In this document: positions 51,100-59,442 of the stretch, one piece after another
Numbering within the stretch: the first letter of the stretch is position 1
How the letters are laid out: each line of letters starts with the position of its first letter
Source: Oscillospiraceae bacterium
GTDB taxonomy: Bacteria; Bacillota; Clostridia; Oscillospirales; Oscillospiraceae
Reading direction: 5' to 3'
Length of the DNA: 64,000 nucleotides
Assembly (NCBI GenBank): GCA_021201735.1
Contig: JAJQEJ010000019.1
Span: 1 to 64,000, forward strand
Translations under genes and position numbers: made by a program
The notes under the pieces: model-generated
What the model was told of the DNA's origin: nothing
Databases searched by the model: none
What the model saw: only the letters and a program-made list of their open reading frames with translations

Positions 51100-51165
51100 T
51101 CCTTAGTCTCTGGGTTTTCCTCAACTGCCAACCGGGCGATATAATGGAATACCTCCCGGAAGAAC

Positions 51166-51194
51166 TTGACTAACCCAACCCGTCTCCGTATAAT
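51166..51194 (+). promoter_or_regulatory. Consensus promoter of coiled-coil gene 2
   Basis: TTGACT (51166-51171), 17-nt spacer, TATAAT (51189-51194), 22 bases before AAAGAGGTGA and the ATG at 51216. It contains no inverted-repeat arm, unlike the promoter of coiled-coil gene 1. Confidence 0.8.
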
Positions 51195-51215
51195 AACAGA
51201 AAGAGGTGACGCACC

Positions 51216-51572
51216 ATGAACAATGAAGAAAAAATCTTGGAAATGCTTGCCCAGATGCAGACCACCATGGTTACAAAAGATGAACTGGCGGCAATGGAAA
51301 AACGCATCCTTACCGAAACAAACCACAACATGAAAGTCCTGCTCGATTTGGAAGTCCAGCCCCGATTGAAGATACTTGCAGAAGGAATTATGGACATACA
51401 AGAAAAGCTTGTGCCCCGCTCTCGTGTGGATGAACTGGATGTCAATGGCAATCTAAAAATGCACAAAAAGGGCGGGGAAAAAATGTACAAAAGCGGCATC
51501 AGGGATTTGCCTTATCAAACAGGGTATTGTTGGCCTGCACTTTCTGCTTCATGTACTCCTTGCGCTCTTTGA
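51216..51572 (+). pseudogene. Small coiled-coil protein 2, truncated by an IS21 element
   Basis: The native part (residues 1 to about 75) opens NNEEKILEMLAQMQTTMVTKDEL, like coiled-coil protein 1, and continues as a long helix (…RLKILAEGIMDIQEKLVPRSRVDELD). From base 51440 the frame runs into the insertion element and ends after about 43 foreign residues. No continuation of the coiled coil is visible beyond the other end of the element, so the 3' part is lost. The N-terminal domain may still be made. Confidence 0.75.
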
Positions 51573-52296
51573 GCCTGTAACTGTCACCCTTGATATGGAT
51601 GACGGTACAGTGATGTAGGACACGGTCAAGGATGGCGGAAGCGATGGTGACATCGGCGAATATGTCGTTCCACTGAGAAAAGGTCTTGTTGCTTGTGAAG
51701 ATGGTAGAGGCTTTCTCATAGCGCCTTGCAATAAGCTGGAAGAAGAGATTTGCGCCCTGCATATCCATAGGCAGGTATCCAATCTCGTCAATGATGAGCA
51801 GTTTGTAACGAGCCAACGCCTTGAGTTTATCCGGCAGGCGGTTCTCGAAATGAGCCTTCTTCATCTGCTCAATGAGGGTATGGCAGTTGATGTAGTAAGT
51901 AGAAAACCTGTGGCTTGCCGTCTCCATGCCGAGGGCAGTGGCAAGATGGGTCTTGCCAACGCCTGGAGGGCCGAGAAAGACAATGTTCTCTGTGTTTTCT
52001 AGGAAGCGCATGGTTCGCAGTTCCTCAATCTGGCGTTCATCAATAGAGGGTTGGAAGCTGAAATCGAACTCAGCGAAGCCTTTTTTCATGGGGAAGCCGG
52101 ACATCTGAATTTGTTTTTCAATAGCCCTGCGGTTCTTGTTTTTTGCTTCCTCCGAAAAGATGTAGTCGAGGATTTCCACAACATTGGTGTTCTCCTTGAG
52201 CGCCCTTTCGAGATAGTTATCCAATATCTCAAGGGTGTTTTTCATTTTAAGACGCTCAAGATTTTCCCGCAGCCTTTCGTAGGTAAATTCGCTCAT
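51499..52296 (-). CDS. istB: IS21-family ATP-binding helper protein IstB
   Basis: 265 residues. AAA+ ATPase that remodels target DNA for the IstA transposase. Walker A GPPGVGKTHLATAL, Walker B LLIIDEIGYLP, DnaA-like arrangement. The start overlaps the istA stop by 4 bases, allowing coupled translation. Complete. Confidence 0.96.
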   Translation of the reverse strand: MSEFTYERLRENLERLKMKNTLEILDNYLERALKENTNVVEILDYIFSEEAKNKNRRAIEKQIQMSGFPMKKGFAEFDFSFQPSIDERQIEELRTMRFLENTENIVFLGPPGVGKTHLATALGMETASHRFSTYYINCHTLIEQMKKAHFENRLPDKLKALARYKLLIIDEIGYLPMDMQGANLFFQLIARRYEKASTIFTSNKTFSQWNDIFADVTIASAILDRVLHHCTVIHIKGDSYRLKERKEYMKQKVQANNTLFDKANP

Positions 52297-53495
52297 AAGG
52301 CCACCTCATCATAGACAGACAGATCGTGGATTTGAACGGGTTTGTCGAATATATCCGCATCATCCAACAGGGTGTTCTCTACATCGAAAGACTGCTTCAC
52401 CGTAAGCCGATGGTAATGAATGGGGTTGACCACCATGTCTTTCTTCTGGTAGGATATTCGATGGACGGCGACCTGCTTGCCTTCGTGGTAGACTGCGAGC
52501 GTGTTGCCCAAAGCCACGACTGCCACATCGCGTCCGGTGTATTCTGCTGGTACAGAATACTGATTACCGCCGTACGAGATGAGGCAGTCTTTTTGTACAC
52601 GCCGCAGATTAATTTTGTCGATGATGTATTCACGAATGAGAGGATTGAGCCTCTCTTTTTTCATGCGTTCAAAGGGTATTTCCCCAGTCGTGCCATGCTC
52701 CTTGGCATTGACCTTGTTACACCAAGCAATAGCTTGTCCGTTCAGGTCATCTAGGGATTTGTACTTGACACCCACCATAAAGTTGTCCCTGACATACCGC
52801 ACAGTGCGTTCTATCTTGCCTTTTGTCTGACCACGATACGGACGGCACAGAACCGGCTTGAAGCCGTAGAACCCGGCAAAATCTTCGAACTGGCGGTTTA
52901 GCGTGCTCTCCTCCTGTTTCATCAGCCGCTTGATGACAACCTGTTTCATATTGTCATACAGAATTTCTTCCGGATAGCCATTATAGTACCGGAAAGCGTT
53001 CACATGGCAGCGAATCAGTGTGTCGGTGCTCATATCCGTCACAAACTCGATGTATCTCATGCGGGAAAAACCCAGGATCATCAGGAAACAGTATAGTTTC
53101 TTTTCCTCGCCATTTTCGCGCACCCTGTAATCCTCGAAAAATGCCCAATCTACCTGTGCCTGAAGCCCAGGCATTGTCTCAAAACGCACTGTCGCCTGTT
53201 CGTTGAGCTGTTCCTTCTTCCCACGAACATAGTGCTTGACCACGCTGTAGCTGCCGTCGAAGCCCTGTTCCTTTAGCTTCTCCCATATTCGCATGGCACT
53301 GTATGGCGCTTCCTCCAGCCACATTGTTATCTGCGCTTTGTATGGGTCGAGTTTTGACGGCTTTGAGTCTGTCAGAACGTATTCCGGCCGGCTCTCGCTC
53401 TCGGCGTATTTCTTGGCCGTCCGCCGGTCAATGTTATACTTCCTCCCGATTTCGCTGTAGCTTAGTCCTTTTTGATGGTCTGTTCTGATTTCCAT
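52293..53495 (-). CDS. istA: IS21-family transposase IstA
   Basis: 400 residues. N-terminal HTH (GLSYSEIGRKYNIDRRTAKKYAE), RNase H-like DDE core with Asp in QVDWAFFEDY, Asp in ILYDNMKQVV and Glu in TKGKIERTVRYV, then the C-terminal beta domain. The ATG at 53495 is chosen from GAGGAG 8 nt upstream; an earlier ATG at 53513 lacks such a site. Confidence 0.95.
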   Translation of the reverse strand: MEIRTDHQKGLSYSEIGRKYNIDRRTAKKYAESESRPEYVLTDSKPSKLDPYKAQITMWLEEAPYSAMRIWEKLKEQGFDGSYSVVKHYVRGKKEQLNEQATVRFETMPGLQAQVDWAFFEDYRVRENGEEKKLYCFLMILGFSRMRYIEFVTDMSTDTLIRCHVNAFRYYNGYPEEILYDNMKQVVIKRLMKQEESTLNRQFEDFAGFYGFKPVLCRPYRGQTKGKIERTVRYVRDNFMVGVKYKSLDDLNGQAIAWCNKVNAKEHGTTGEIPFERMKKERLNPLIREYIIDKINLRRVQKDCLISYGGNQYSVPAEYTGRDVAVVALGNTLAVYHEGKQVAVHRISYQKKDMVVNPIHYHRLTVKQSFDVENTLLDDADIFDKPVQIHDLSVYDEVAL

Positions 53496-53633
53496 CCAGA
53501 TTGCTCCTCTCATTTTTTCACCCTTTCCGGTGTCCTGCCGCACCGGAAATAGTGTATCATTATGCTTTCCGAGAAGCCATATCTGTACATTTTTTAATTG
53601 CCACTTTTGTTCATTTTATCACTGACACTGACA

Positions 53634-53731
53634 TGTCATACCCACAAAAGGCTGTCTTAAAAATATTGAGGCAGATGACGGATTATGATATAATCAAAAC
53701 ACGCAGAAATATGCAGAAATGAGATGTTGCC
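53634..53731. other. Junction between IS21 element and next gene
   Basis: 98 bases with no continuation of the interrupted coiled-coil gene. It holds GATATAATC at about 53688-53696 as a possible -10 of the following gene. Confidence 0.4.
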
Positions 53732-55189
53732 ATGAAGAAGACTCTTTGTTCCATATTGTGCATAATGCTTGTTTTGATGCTGTCATCGTTTGTAAAGGTC
53801 AGTATAGACTCATCTGAAAATATGAATCCGTCAGCTTTTACTGAGCCCAACAACAACAAAGAGGAGAAACAGACATATAGCTCGCATCTTGAGGTCACAA
53901 TTGCAGAGCACTTTCCTTCCTTCACATTTGACATTGAAAAAGTCGGAGAGGAAGATGCTAAATGGAATGTTTATCAAATTTCTATCGCTTGCCCGGAGGA
54001 GCCTGATTTAATTTCGCAGACCTTCGAATTATCCAGCCCGTTCGAAAGCGGGTTGAGTGGAGTTCTATCCTTTGTCGATATTGATTGTGATGGATATCTC
54101 GATATAGAACTCGTAAATTATCGAGGGGCGGCTAACATTGGGCGGGAATATTATCGTTGGGATAGTCATTCAAATGAATATGAGGAGGCTCCTTTTTTTG
54201 AAATGGGAGGAGTTGACTATGAGATATTCTCCGATACAAGACAGATTATTGTAACTACGCACTCAAGTGCTTCGACGTACAGCAGAGTTCTATATCAGCT
54301 TATTGATGGTGAATATCTCGAACTACGCACTGAATATGCGCAGGTAATTGCTGATGACGATCAATATAAATTTGAAGTACATATCCTCAGTGAGCAAGGT
54401 GAACTATATTCTGAAACACTTTCACAGGAAGAATATTTCGGCACAAGGAATAACGATGAAAGCGGCCTCGTAAGGGAACATTTTTTGCGATTCGGCAGTG
54501 CTGAACCAAATGAGCGATTTGATGTGACCATCGAAACCTATGTCTGTGACAATGCAAATCCAGACGCAAACATATCCATTGAATATTTACAGATTGATGG
54601 GCTGCTAGATACAGAAAAGCAGCAGCGTATCAATCAGATACTATATGAACGTGTCCTTGATTTTCAAGGTGCATATGAGTGTAATCCTGATGACCTATAT
54701 GACCTTTCCGGATTGATGGAATATGATGTTGACGCAGAATATACCGCTTATGGAAGCATTCTCAGCGTCCGCTACAGTCTTTCTTTCTGGCATACGATAG
54801 CTGCGCATCCGTCGACATACTTGTATACAATGGTAATAGATGTAAGAACAGGTGAAGCACTTATACTTTCAGATCTCCTGATTCTAAATGATGCCTTTGA
54901 GGAAATGTTCAATGAGGACAAAATAGCCCTGACTAGGGTAGTAGAAGTGCCAACAGAGATATATGAGAATTTTTATGCTGAATTACATGACAGTATTATA
55001 GCTGGATATTCTAGTAAAAGCGGATTTTATCTCACAACGAATACAATCGGATTTGTCTTCGATGTGCCCCATGCTGTCGGAGATTATTGGACTTTTGAAA
55101 TTGCTTATGACGACATCTCCGATTTTCTTAACCCAGACGTTCAAGGGCTTATCGTGCATAAGTCCAGCGTCGATATTGGGAATTGCTGA
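53732..55189 (+). CDS. Secreted protein with C-terminal DUF3298/PdaC-like domain
   Basis: 485 residues, GC content visibly lower than the core genes. Signal peptide (1 to about 22), an N-terminal half with VDIDCDGYLDIELVNYRG (an Asp-rich FG-GAP/XAC2610-like loop, about 115-135) and a C-terminal half (about 260-480) with TAYGSILSVRYSLSFW…YTMVIDVRTGEALILSDLL, which matches the DUF4163/DUF3298 pattern seen in RsiV and PdaC. No catalytic domain is attached, so a sensing or binding role is more likely than deacetylation. Function unknown. Located just right of the IS21 element. Confidence 0.75.
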   Translation: MKKTLCSILCIMLVLMLSSFVKVSIDSSENMNPSAFTEPNNNKEEKQTYSSHLEVTIAEHFPSFTFDIEKVGEEDAKWNVYQISIACPEEPDLISQTFELSSPFESGLSGVLSFVDIDCDGYLDIELVNYRGAANIGREYYRWDSHSNEYEEAPFFEMGGVDYEIFSDTRQIIVTTHSSASTYSRVLYQLIDGEYLELRTEYAQVIADDDQYKFEVHILSEQGELYSETLSQEEYFGTRNNDESGLVREHFLRFGSAEPNERFDVTIETYVCDNANPDANISIEYLQIDGLLDTEKQQRINQILYERVLDFQGAYECNPDDLYDLSGLMEYDVDAEYTAYGSILSVRYSLSFWHTIAAHPSTYLYTMVIDVRTGEALILSDLLILNDAFEEMFNEDKIALTRVVEVPTEIYENFYAELHDSIIAGYSSKSGFYLTTNTIGFVFDVPHAVGDYWTFEIAYDDISDFLNPDVQGLIVHKSSVDIGNC

Positions 55190-55199
55190 AGACAAAGTG
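55186..55199 (+). repeat. Left 14-bp direct repeat flanking the HEPN module
   Basis: CTGAAGACAAAGTG overlaps the stop codon of the DUF3298-like gene; the identical string occurs at 56824-56837. Confidence 0.4.
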
Positions 55200-55218
55200 G
55201 AATACAGGACGGGCGGTC

Positions 55219-55347
55219 ATGCCGAGAAATTCTGTACTTGAGGCCGTATTGGTTAAAAATCCAAATTTCGATGATTTGGATGCTTTATCGATGGCGATCA
55301 CCTCTGCATCTTTTTTATTCGGTTATGCCAGTTATAAAAACCGTTAA
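55219..55347 (+). CDS. Possible 42-residue protein
   Basis: Encodes MPRNSVLEAVLVKNPNFDDL followed by 22 residues ending in GYASYKNR. No clear ribosome site (GGACGGGCGG), and its stop lies inside the terminator stem that follows. It may be the 3' remnant of a larger gene. Confidence 0.3.
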   Translation: MPRNSVLEAVLVKNPNFDDLDALSMAITSASFLFGYASYKNR

Positions 55348-55369
55348 CCGCTATTGGTTGGCGGTTTTT
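55336..55369 (+). terminator. Terminator upstream of the HEPN gene
   Basis: AAAAACCGTTAACC / GGTTGGCGGTTTTT stem with two G-U pairs and TTTTTATCTC. Confidence 0.8.
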
Positions 55370-55506
55370 ATCTCTTAATCGTATGCATTGACTTTTATGT
55401 CCTTATTTTGTTGAATTTCACTTCATTCAAATTTTAACAAAATATATTAAAAAGCAATACTCTTTGAGATATAATATACGTAAAATGCTTTAATATTGAG
55501 AATTAG

Positions 55507-56673
55507 GTGAGGAAAATTATACAGGAAAATTATAAAATTGAGATGCTATTAAAAATAGAAAATAAAGAAAGAAGTGTTTTTACTCAGTGCGATAAAATAG
55601 TAAATACATTAAATTTAAATGATAAATTGAATATATACCAAGACGGAACGCAATGCAAAATTCGACTTGGCAGAAATATTTTCGACTTTTTAATAATAAT
55701 GGAACCCAGCGGAGATATTTTCTCTCTCACAATTACAGCTGTTATGGATGCCCTTGATCATTTGGTTCTTTCAGGTATTCTCGAAGGTTTAACAAGTGTT
55801 GTTAGAGAGATCAAAATAACTATTTTAGAGAATTTTAAAAATTGTAGTTATGAAATACTTTGGGATGATGTCGGTATATATTATGCTACCATGGCGTTCC
55901 CAATGATCATTAAAATAGAAAACTTAATGAGGAAACTTATAACAAAGTTTATGCTCGTTCCAGCTGGCATAGAGTTTTTTAATAATATTCCTAGTGATAT
56001 AAATGTTCGTGATCGCAAAGATGATGATAGTGGATGCTTACATAACATAGATTTTATTGATTTGAGCAATTATATTTTTAAAGCACGCCCCCTAAAAAGT
56101 ACAGAAAGTTTAATAAGTATAATTAATAGTCTAAATGACAACACTTTACCAGAAAATATAAATTTAATGGACTATCAATATAACAGTTACTGGAATCGAT
56201 ATTTTAAAGATATTATTCAAAATTGTTCAGACACGGATGGCGAGGTAATAAAAAAACAGTGGGAGACTCTTTATAAGTTGCGTTGTAAAATTGCTCACAG
56301 TAGGTTTTTAAGTTTAGATGAATATGATAAAATTAAAGAGATTTGCCTCAAGTTAAATAATATTTTCACCTCTGCACTTGATAAATTAGGTAACATTGCT
56401 CTATCTTTAGAGAGCAAAGAATCTATATCAGAAGATATTTTTAAAGAAATTGATGGTGAGAACTGGTCAGATAAATTATATGGAATTATTGTTGAAAACT
56501 TTGATGACGAATTTACACTAAAAGAAATTTATGCTTATGAACCAATATTAAAGGCGCAATACCCGGATAATAATACAATTCAGGCATCAATCAGACGCAA
56601 CCTTCAAAAACTCAGAAATAATGGAAGAATTGTTTTTTTAGATAATGGAAGATATAAAATTAAAAAATCTTGA
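55507..56673 (+). CDS. HEPN (Swt1/ApeA-like) protein with DRP-type winged helix; candidate defence RNase
   Basis: 388 residues, the most AT-rich gene of the window. A central region (IENLMRKLITKFM, about 140-152) resembles the start of Swt1-type HEPN domains. WETLYKLRCKIAHSRFLSLDEYDKI (about 258-282) carries the Rx4H motif (Arg-Cys-Lys-Ile-Ala-His) of HEPN ribonucleases, with the usual Asn replaced by Cys. The C-terminus (about 335-388, EFTLKEIYAYEPILKAQYPDNNTIQASIRRNLQKLRNNGRI) matches the DRP/DpnI-type winged helix. An RNase guided or gated by a DNA-binding domain is inferred. The GTG start is uncertain: upstream GAGAATTAG is weak. Confidence 0.75.
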   Translation: MRKIIQENYKIEMLLKIENKERSVFTQCDKIVNTLNLNDKLNIYQDGTQCKIRLGRNIFDFLIIMEPSGDIFSLTITAVMDALDHLVLSGILEGLTSVVREIKITILENFKNCSYEILWDDVGIYYATMAFPMIIKIENLMRKLITKFMLVPAGIEFFNNIPSDINVRDRKDDDSGCLHNIDFIDLSNYIFKARPLKSTESLISIINSLNDNTLPENINLMDYQYNSYWNRYFKDIIQNCSDTDGEVIKKQWETLYKLRCKIAHSRFLSLDEYDKIKEICLKLNNIFTSALDKLGNIALSLESKESISEDIFKEIDGENWSDKLYGIIVENFDDEFTLKEIYAYEPILKAQYPDNNTIQASIRRNLQKLRNNGRIVFLDNGRYKIKKS

Positions 56674-57038
56674 CAATGCAGTTGCCACTTTGCTAATCAG
56701 AGTTATAATCACACTGTTACAGCAAAGCCCCCTACAAAGTGAAAATATAATTTTGTTTTTGGTGCGGTGTGGTCCACCATAATTAGGTAAATCCATGTAA
56801 CCACTGAGATTACAGGGCTCAGACTGAAGACAAAGTGTTCTTTTTATGAGGAGCTTTTCTAGAGAAACTGGCACATTTTCTTGCAAATTGACACTTTGTT
56901 AACAGGTCCCTTATTGTACGTTATCAATAGACTGGTGCGGACTGCTGTGATATAATCATAAAAGACTTACCAATACCTTAATGCATATTAAAAGCTGAAC
57001 GTCAGCTTTAGCGAAAAAAACGTGGAGGTATCATAGCT
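56674..57038. other. Gene-free stretch with degenerate IS-end-like repeats
   Basis: GTTGCCACTTTGCTAATCAG near 56684 and ATTGACACTTTGTTAACAG near 56886 are similar to each other and to ATTGCCACTTTTGTTCA in the right end of the IS21 element. This may be a relic of a related element. No reading frame is convincing. The right CTGAAGACAAAGTG lies here (56824). Confidence 0.35.
56824..56837 (+). repeat. Right 14-bp direct repeat flanking the HEPN module
   Basis: Identical to the string at 55186-55199. The two bracket 1.6 kb that contains the HEPN gene and its upstream terminator. Confidence 0.4.
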
Positions 57039-57431
57039 ATGGCACTTGATCTTGTGGGATGGAATGTTGTTTTGGATTCCGATCATGCGGAAAATCTGTC
57101 TGCATTTTACGAAAGGTTGCTGGGCTGGACACGGTTTAAAGGCGAAGAATATACAGTTCTGGTAAATATAGAACAAAAAGGACTTCCGACTTGGATTACC
57201 TTTCAACAAGTAGATGATTATGTACCGCCCGTTTGGCCTGCGACACTGGATAAGCAACAGCAGATGGCGCATTTAGACTTTCATGTCGCGGATGTGGAAG
57301 ACGGCGTGAAGTATGCCCTGTCGTGTGGCGCAACCATGTCTGAAATCCAATTCGATGATCGTTGGCGCGTAATGCTTGACCCTGCGGGACATCCGTTCTG
57401 CATACTGCCTACAGTCACGCCCTGGATGTAA
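57039..57431 (+). CDS. VOC (glyoxalase/bleomycin-resistance) superfamily protein
   Basis: 130 residues with two beta-alpha-beta-beta-beta units: LDLVGWNVVLDSDHAENLSAFYERLLGW and MAHLDFHVADVEDGVKYALSCGA, ending RVMLDPAGHPFCILP. The pattern DPAGHPFCI is common in VOC proteins annotated as glyoxalase-like. Metal ligands are not certain (His in HLDFHV, the late Asp/His). Substrate unknown. GGAGG 10 nt upstream. Confidence 0.9.
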   Translation: MALDLVGWNVVLDSDHAENLSAFYERLLGWTRFKGEEYTVLVNIEQKGLPTWITFQQVDDYVPPVWPATLDKQQQMAHLDFHVADVEDGVKYALSCGATMSEIQFDDRWRVMLDPAGHPFCILPTVTPWM

Positions 57432-57537
57432 GAAATTTAAGTTTGCCAAATTCCAGTTTATCGGCTTTCGTAGCAAACGGCTGATTAATTGGCCATTTGC
57501 TGACATGTACAAATTAACCAGTTGCACCAAACGCAAA

Positions 57538-57592
57538 TAATCCGAACCCTTCACGACAGATTGTTCCTGTTGGTGAAGGGTTCGGATTTTTG
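57538..57592 (+). terminator. Terminator between VOC and Cna-B genes
   Basis: A 16-bp stem (AATCCGAACCCTTCAC and complement), loop of about 19 nt, followed by TTTTTG on the plus strand. The genes are convergent. Confidence 0.8.
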
Positions 57593-57612
57593 TTGTATCT
57601 GAAAATGGCGTT

Positions 57613-59208
57613 CTATGGACTGCCCATATCAATACTGGCCGTTGCGATGAGTTCTATTCGGCTGACTACGCTCGCTCTTACCGTATTTTGTATGGTACCC
57701 GTTGCGTCAAGGTTCGCCAGCACGCTAAAGGTCAGCGTCTCGGTTACACCGCCACCAATATTGCCAACATAGACAGTAAGTGTAGTCGTTGCGCTATCAA
57801 AGGTATACTGTCCCTGGCCGGTCCCCATCGAAATGAGTGCGCCATTGAGCGCTACTGTATCCGGTATGAACGTAACATCCGCGGGAAGAGCGTCTGTGAT
57901 AACTACACTGGGCCAAAAGGAATCCGGGCTTCCTGCATTGCCTGCGCGAACGATAAACTGGAGCGTATCCCCCGGCAAATAAATCGAGGATCCCGGGGTG
58001 CTCAGGTTTGCAATACTCTTGGTTAAAAACGGATCATAATCGGGCAAAACCGTGGTAGGCACTTCAATGCTGGGTAGTTTGCCCGGTTCCGTCTGGATGG
58101 CGGTTAGAATATCCCCTACAACGAGCTCTTCATCGGCAGGGACGTCCACAGACCAAGTTCCGTCCGGTTCAACCGTAGTGGTCAATTCTGTACCGTCCGG
58201 CAATGTGACCACAACTTCAGACCCCGGTACTCCAGTCCCGGTAATGACGGTATCTCCCTCATAAATGAAATCGAATACAGGCGGATCGCTGATTAATATT
58301 GGAATATTTGCGATTGCAAAGTCGCTGATGGATAGGCCGTTTATCGTAATCGCGCCATCCGCCGCAACAACCACCTGATACACATTGCTGTTAGGCTCGT
58401 AGCCAGGAGACGCAACGGTCTCGGTAAGTTGATACGTTCCGGCCGGGAGAACGCCGAAATTTACCAAACCATCTGTGCCGGAAACAATTGTGTTAATTAC
58501 TGTACCGTTCTGCGTGAGGGCAAAGGTGGCTCCGACCACGGGCAGCCCTGTTGACTCATCCAGTTTCAGAAAAGAGAGTTCCTGTTCGTTTAGTGGAATA
58601 TTGCTCAGGATAAAGCCGTTTGCAGGCTGCCCCATGATCGTAATGCTTCCGTTTTGACTGACGATAACCACTAAACTTTGCGTGTCCATCTGAAAACCCG
58701 GGGGCGGGGTGATTTCTACCAGATCGTATGTCCCAGGCGACAGGTCGGTAAATGTGACCTGACCCGTTGCATTAGACACCGTGCGGGCAATCTCTGATGA
58801 TCCCATATACAGCGCATATACCGCTCCGGCAAGTGGCATGCTGTTTTCAGCATTCACCTTGATCGCCGTGAAAGAAAACGAAATCGGTGTGTTGCGAATC
58901 ACGAGCTGGGGCGTGAAGACACCGTCAACAAATATGCGTCCACAAACATCTGCAAATAGATTATAAGTTGTGTCATTTGGAAGATAGTTGGGCGGAGTGC
59001 TTAGCTCCTGTAACACGAAGGCTATGCATGGAGGTATATAAAACACTAAATCTCCGTTCGCGTCCGTCGTGCCGCTGCATATAAGATTGTTACAGGAAGT
59101 GAGTCCAAAAACAACGCCGGATATTCCAGCCCCTGATACGCTGTCAATTTTTCGAATAGAAAGAGGAATACATTTGCTGATACTACAACAAGTTTGATTG
59201 TATTTCAT
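57613..59208 (-). CDS. Cna-B/SpaA repeat protein with DUF11-like end, no signal peptide
   Basis: 531 residues. N-terminus MKYNQTCCSISKCIPLSIRK is Cys-rich and not a Sec signal. Three SpaA/Cna-B collagen-binding-B type repeats follow (about 18-100, 105-205, 212-305, e.g. AGAVYALYMGSSEIA…LSPGTYDLVEITPPPGF), then an Ig-like segment (VITGTGVPGSEVVVTLPDG, about 318-375) and a DUF11-type domain (about 390-525). There is no LPXTG or SLH. AAAGGTAA 7 nt before the ATG. Such proteins are normally surface-exposed; here the missing signal and a mother-cell-like promoter suggest a spore-surface protein. This is inference. Confidence 0.85.
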   Translation of the reverse strand: MKYNQTCCSISKCIPLSIRKIDSVSGAGISGVVFGLTSCNNLICSGTTDANGDLVFYIPPCIAFVLQELSTPPNYLPNDTTYNLFADVCGRIFVDGVFTPQLVIRNTPISFSFTAIKVNAENSMPLAGAVYALYMGSSEIARTVSNATGQVTFTDLSPGTYDLVEITPPPGFQMDTQSLVVIVSQNGSITIMGQPANGFILSNIPLNEQELSFLKLDESTGLPVVGATFALTQNGTVINTIVSGTDGLVNFGVLPAGTYQLTETVASPGYEPNSNVYQVVVAADGAITINGLSISDFAIANIPILISDPPVFDFIYEGDTVITGTGVPGSEVVVTLPDGTELTTTVEPDGTWSVDVPADEELVVGDILTAIQTEPGKLPSIEVPTTVLPDYDPFLTKSIANLSTPGSSIYLPGDTLQFIVRAGNAGSPDSFWPSVVITDALPADVTFIPDTVALNGALISMGTGQGQYTFDSATTTLTVYVGNIGGGVTETLTFSVLANLDATGTIQNTVRASVVSRIELIATASIDMGSP

Positions 59209-59255
59209 AGCGAATTACCTTTCTTAATCTAGACCTTACATAGAGCTCGCTACTA

Positions 59256-59264
59256 TAGTATATG
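59256..59264 (-). promoter_or_regulatory. Candidate SigE/SigK -10 of the Cna-B gene
   Basis: CATATACTA on the minus strand fits CATAnnnTA (SigK) exactly and, read as CATATACT, 7 of 8 bases of the SigE -10. The -35 region (TCAATCA, 14 nt upstream) is a poor match. About 48 bases before the start codon. Confidence 0.4.
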
Positions 59265-59442
59265 AGACAGATGTATTCTGATTGAATGATAACGTACCAT
59301 GAGGCAATTTTAGTTGCAATCTTCCATTCTGGACCGTTCCAGGCTGTTTTTCTTGACCCGTTATAGCGATATATAGTATAATACATAGTAAATACTCAAA
59401 AGAGATAGAAAATGGCATAAAAGTAGATGGGAGGGTGATGGA

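Larger units (their letters stand above)
51440..53633 (-). mobile_element. IS21-family insertion sequence (istA-istB)
   Basis: 2194 bp. The ends align as inverted repeats beginning TGTCAATGGCAATC (left, 51440) and, on the minus strand, TGTCAGTGTCAGTG (right, 53633), followed at both ends by ATGnACAAAA-GnGGC and AAAAAATGTACA motifs, the repeated transposase-binding sites typical of IS21. No target duplication is visible (left flank CTGGA, right flank TGTCA). Carries istA and istB, both apparently intact. Confidence 0.85.
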
